Positions 61,625-64,000 of a stretch of DNA of 64,000 bases are shown here, one piece after another. Both the position numbers and the translations under genes were made by a program. This DNA is from Sulfuricaulis limicola (GTDB lineage Bacteria; Pseudomonadota; Gammaproteobacteria; Acidiferrobacterales; Sulfurifustaceae). The notes below the pieces were generated by a model. The model made no database searches. It was given only the letters and a program-made list of their open reading frames with translations, and was not told the DNA's origin. The stretch's first letter is position 1. Each line of letters opens with the position of its first letter. Location: assembly GCF_002355735.1 (NCBI RefSeq), contig NZ_AP014879.1, positions 2,046,001-2,110,000 of the forward strand, in the 5' to 3' direction.

Positions 61625-61894
61625 TTACTTGCGCAGGCCGAGCCGCTCGATGAGCGCGCGGTAACGGTCGCTGTCGGAGTTCTTCAGGTATTCGAGCAGC
61701 TGGCGGCGCTTGTTCACCATCTTCAGCAGACCGATGCGCGAATGATGATCCTTCGGATGGGTCTGAAAATGGCTGGATAATTCTTCGATTTGGGTGGACA
61801 GCAGGGCAACCTGGACCTCGGGCGAGCCCGTGTCTCCTTCGTGAGTCTGGTATTCCTGCATGACCTTGGCCTTGGTCTCGCGGGGGACGGTCAT
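61625..61894 (-). CDS. rpsO: Ribosomal protein S15
   Basis: 89 residues from the [10 protein letters not shown] start (GAGGT about nine bases upstream). Normal length with [21 protein letters not shown] and [21 protein letters not shown]. 16S rRNA-binding 30S protein. Part of the infB-rbfA-truB-rpsO-pnp series, in which this gene is separated from pnp by a hairpin repeat. Confidence 0.97.
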   Translation of the reverse strand: MTVPRETKAKVMQEYQTHEGDTGSPEVQVALLSTQIEELSSHFQTHPKDHHSRIGLLKMVNKRRQLLEYLKNSDSDRYRALIERLGLRK

Positions 61895-62022
61895 CAATAT
61901 TTACCTCAATTTTCTGTCAGTTACGCTTTGGAGGGCGCGTATTCTACCTGCGGGGGGACCCCGCCTCAACCGCCAATATCGGGTCCGAACGCGCCGTACG
62001 GACCGCCTGTTTCATGCCTGTT

Positions 62023-62940
62023 TCAGGGATTTTCACCCAGTGCCAGCAGGCGCCGCGGCGCCACCCGCCCGTCGTCCTGCACTTCCCCCATGCCGAGAAA
62101 GCGCGTGTCGCCCTCGTACAGCCGTACCCAGCCGGGTTTGAAGCCATGCTGGGTCGACACCGATTGCCCCTGTTTCAGGTAATGGGCCGCGAGCGGCGTC
62201 AGGTGCACGTCCGGCAGCTCGTGCAGCACGCTGTCCACCGGCTGCAACAGCCGGGCGCGCTCCACCGGGGTCTCCAGGGCCTGCAAACGCTCGAGCGGCA
62301 CGGCATTTTCGATGCCGACGTGGCCGATGCCGGTGCGGCGCAACTGCACCACATGCGCCCCGCAGCCCAGGATCTCGCCCAGGTCGTGCGCCAAGCTGCG
62401 CACATAGGTGCCCTTGGAGCAGGCAATCTCCAGTGTCAGCAGGTCGTTTTCGAGGCTTAACAGCTTGATTTCATGGATGGTGATGCGGCGCGGCTCGCGC
62501 TCGATCTCCACCCCGGCGCGGGCCAGCTTGTAGAGCGCCTCACCCTGGTGCTTGATGGCGGAATACATCGGCGGCACCTGTTCGATCTCGCCGCGAAAAC
62601 GCTCCAGCGCGCGCTCGATGTCGCGCCGACCGGCGCCGACCGGGCGCGTGGCCGTGACCTCGCCCTCGCTGTCGTAGGTGGTGGTGCTCTGCCCGAGCCG
62701 GAAAACCGTCCAGTAACGCTTGTCGGCGTTGAGCAGGAACTGGGTCAGCTTGGTGGCCTCGCCGAAGAACAGCGGCAACAGCCCGGTGGCGATGGGGTCG
62801 AGGCTGCCCGAATGCCCGCCCTTGCAGGCGTTGAGCAGGTGCTTGACCGTCTGCAGCGCCTGGTTCGAGGTCAGGCCCACCGGCTTGTCGAGCAACATCA
62901 CTCCGCTCAGGGGATCACAATGGCGACGCTGCCGCTTCAC
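62023..62940 (-). CDS. truB: tRNA pseudouridine-55 synthase
   Basis: 305 residues. Makes pseudouridine 55 in the T-loop. Catalytic Asp in CKGGHSGSLDPIATGLLPL (about 48). KRYWTVFRLGQSTTTYDSEGE and MYSAIKHQGEALYKLARAG are conserved. Small C-terminal PUA-like domain (about 240-300). ACAGGATT repeat lies between it and rbfA. Confidence 0.95.
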   Translation of the reverse strand: MKRQRRHCDPLSGVMLLDKPVGLTSNQALQTVKHLLNACKGGHSGSLDPIATGLLPLFFGEATKLTQFLLNADKRYWTVFRLGQSTTTYDSEGEVTATRPVGAGRRDIERALERFRGEIEQVPPMYSAIKHQGEALYKLARAGVEIEREPRRITIHEIKLLSLENDLLTLEIACSKGTYVRSLAHDLGEILGCGAHVVQLRRTGIGHVGIENAVPLERLQALETPVERARLLQPVDSVLHELPDVHLTPLAAHYLKQGQSVSTQHGFKPGWVRLYEGDTRFLGMGEVQDDGRVAPRRLLALGENP

Positions 62941-62970
62941 TGCTTCGGTATCCTCGTTTCAAAAAAATTC

Positions 62971-63046
62971 ACAGGATTAACAGGATTGTTCAGGATTTAC
63001 AGGATTAAGGATTTCAAAAATCCTGTAAATCCTGAACAATCCTGTT
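62971..63046. repeat. ACAGGATT-family hairpin repeat
   Basis: ACAGGATTAACAGGATTGTT pairs with AACAATCCTGTTT and inner CAGGATTTACAGGATT with AATCCTGTAAATCCTG. Lies between truB and rbfA, covering the rbfA stop region. Confidence 0.8.
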
Positions 63047-63417
63047 TATTTGCTTTTAGTTTTACTGTCTTCAGTAATCGCCTGTTCGATCAGGCTGTCG
63101 ATGCGCGCGCCGCGTTCCACCGATTCGTCGAAATAAAACCGCAGTGCCGGCACGCTGCGCAACGACACCCGTTCCATCAGGGCATGCCGCAGGAATCCGG
63201 CGGCGCGGTTGAGCGACTTGGTCGTCTGCTTCGCCTCCGCCGCGCCACTCAGCAGCGAATAATAGATACGGGCGGAAGACATGTCGCGCGACACCTCCGC
63301 CCCCGTGATCGTGATCTGGTGTGCGTGCGGGTCGTCGAGCTCGCGCGGGATGAGCATGGCGAGTTCACGCCGGATGAGTTCAGCGACGCGCCGCGGGCGA
63401 TTGGATTCTGTTTTCAT
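63046..63417 (-). CDS. rbfA: Ribosome-binding factor A
   Basis: 123 residues. KH-fold 30S assembly factor: RRVAELIRRELAMLIPRELDDPH (about 10-32), then SRDMSSARIYYSLL (about 45-58) and a C-terminal LRFYFDESVERGARIDSLIE. Longer tail is lysine rich. Between truB and infB in the standard operon. Confidence 0.95.
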   Translation of the reverse strand: MKTESNRPRRVAELIRRELAMLIPRELDDPHAHQITITGAEVSRDMSSARIYYSLLSGAAEAKQTTKSLNRAAGFLRHALMERVSLRSVPALRFYFDESVERGARIDSLIEQAITEDSKTKSK

Positions 63418-63428
63418 AAAGAATATGG

Positions 63429-63481
63429 AACCGCAGATGAACGCGGGAAATTACAGATAAGCAGAAAATTTATCCGCGTTA
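63429..63481. repeat. Decayed GCAGATGAACGCGG-family repeat
   Basis: Left half ACCGCAGATGAACGCGG is well kept; right arm TATCCGCGTTA matches partly. Lies between rbfA and infB; related to the copy at 34195. Confidence 0.6.
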
Positions 63482-63489
63482 CAGGAAAA

Positions 63490-64000
63490 TTACAGGGTCC
63501 GGGCGACCTCGACGCGCTCGAAGACCTCGATCTGGTCGCCGACCTTGACGTCGTTGTAATTCTTGACGGCGATGCCGCATTCGAGTCCGGCCTTGACCTC
63601 ACCGGCGTCGTCCTTGAAGCGGCGCAGGGATTCGAGCTCGCCTTCGAAAACCACCACGTTGTCGCGCAGCACGCGGATCGGGCGATTGCGTTTCACCACC
63701 CCTTCGACCACGTAGCAGCCGGCGACGGCGCCCATCTTGGGTGAGCGGAACACGTCGCGTACCTCGGCCAGTCCCAGCATCTGCTCCTTGATCTGGGGAC
63801 TGAGCATGCCGCTCATGGCGGCCTTGACCTCTTCCACCGCGCTATAAATGACGTTGTAGTAATGCACGTCCACACCCTGATGTTCGATTATCTTGCGTGC
63901 AGCGCTGTCGGCGCGCACGTTGAAGCCGATGATGACGGCATTCGACGCCACCGCCAGGTTCACGTCCGATTCGGTGATGCCGCCGACCATGCCGTGCACC
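63490..64000 (-). CDS. infB: Translation initiation factor IF-2, C-terminal fragment
   Basis: The last 169 residues; the gene continues past the right edge. Contains the end of domain III and the C2 beta-barrel: [41 protein letters not shown] and [28 protein letters not shown]. The C2 domain binds fMet-tRNA. It begins the infB-rbfA-truB-rpsO-pnp series reading leftward. Confidence 0.96.
   Translation of the reverse strand, partial: VHGMVGGITESDVNLAVASNAVIIGFNVRADSAARKIIEHQGVDVHYYNVIYSAVEEVKAAMSGMLSPQIKEQMLGLAEVRDVFRSPKMGAVAGCYVVEGVVKRNRPIRVLRDNVVVFEGELESLRRFKDDAGEVKAGLECGIAVKNYNDVKVGDQIEVFERVEVARTL

Noticed and set aside
1-64000. tRNA and rRNA genes
   Set aside because: No cloverleaf or rRNA core sequence was recognised by eye in any intergenic region; a covariance search would be decisive.

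Overview
The window is a high-GC bacterial chromosome segment, most likely from a gammaproteobacterium. The evidence is two conserved housekeeping blocks (infB-rbfA-truB-rpsO-pnp and rpsP-rimM-trmD-rplS), a type II secretion gspA-gspB pair, an MlaA lipoprotein, XerD, Rep helicase, and many GGDEF/EAL proteins. I could not fix the genus. No rRNA, tRNA, CRISPR array or prophage was seen.

Layout. 1-6.7 kb: fragment of a membrane protein, gspB-gspA, an FAD oxidoreductase, a double zinc-ribbon protein and a PilZ protein. 6.8-10.7 kb: a small Arg-rich protein not found by length-limited gene calling, a polytopic membrane protein with a one-helix partner, ilvD, and an ACT-domain protein. 11-15.2 kb: a tightly overlapped trehalose operon, otsB-mscS-otsA, whose OtsA carries a membrane-anchored sensor-like N-terminus. 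15.3-30.4 kb: pyrD, several cyclic-di-GMP proteins, a MIF homologue, an aminotransferase/dehydrogenase pair resembling GnnB/GnnA, and a histidine kinase followed by three response regulators. 30.4-46.6 kb: DUF1015, agmatine-to-putrescine genes, an RsmB-type methyltransferase, DedA, cold-shock protein, release-factor-like protein, DAHP synthase, citrate synthase, PBP4, a hydrolase, a GpsA-type dehydrogenase and Rep. 46.6-50.5 kb: accessory zone. 50.5-64 kb: ribosomal and RNA genes, malate synthase, MlaA, a PEBP protein, assimilatory nitrate reductase, a REP-associated transposase with its REPs, and the pnp-to-infB operon.

The strongest accessory signal is at 47180-48067. An AT-rich gene for an exported VPLPA-CTERM protein ends in a folded attC-like site. 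The first bases of the unit (GTTATGT across the left boundary) are the exact reverse complement of the R'' box (ACATAAC) of that site, which is what a circularising integron gene cassette should show. No integron integrase is in the window. The cassette sits between inverted copies of a roughly 200 bp palindromic repeat that recurs near 50.1-50.3 kb.

Several families of intergenic hairpin repeats recur (units CACAGAG, ACAGGATT, GCAGATGAACGCGG, GTAG-type REPs), including three different families at three junctions of the pnp-rpsO-truB-rbfA-infB operon. A four-hairpin element lies at 21660-21885, and the ogt gene carries an apparent in-frame insertion inside its conserved C-terminal region.
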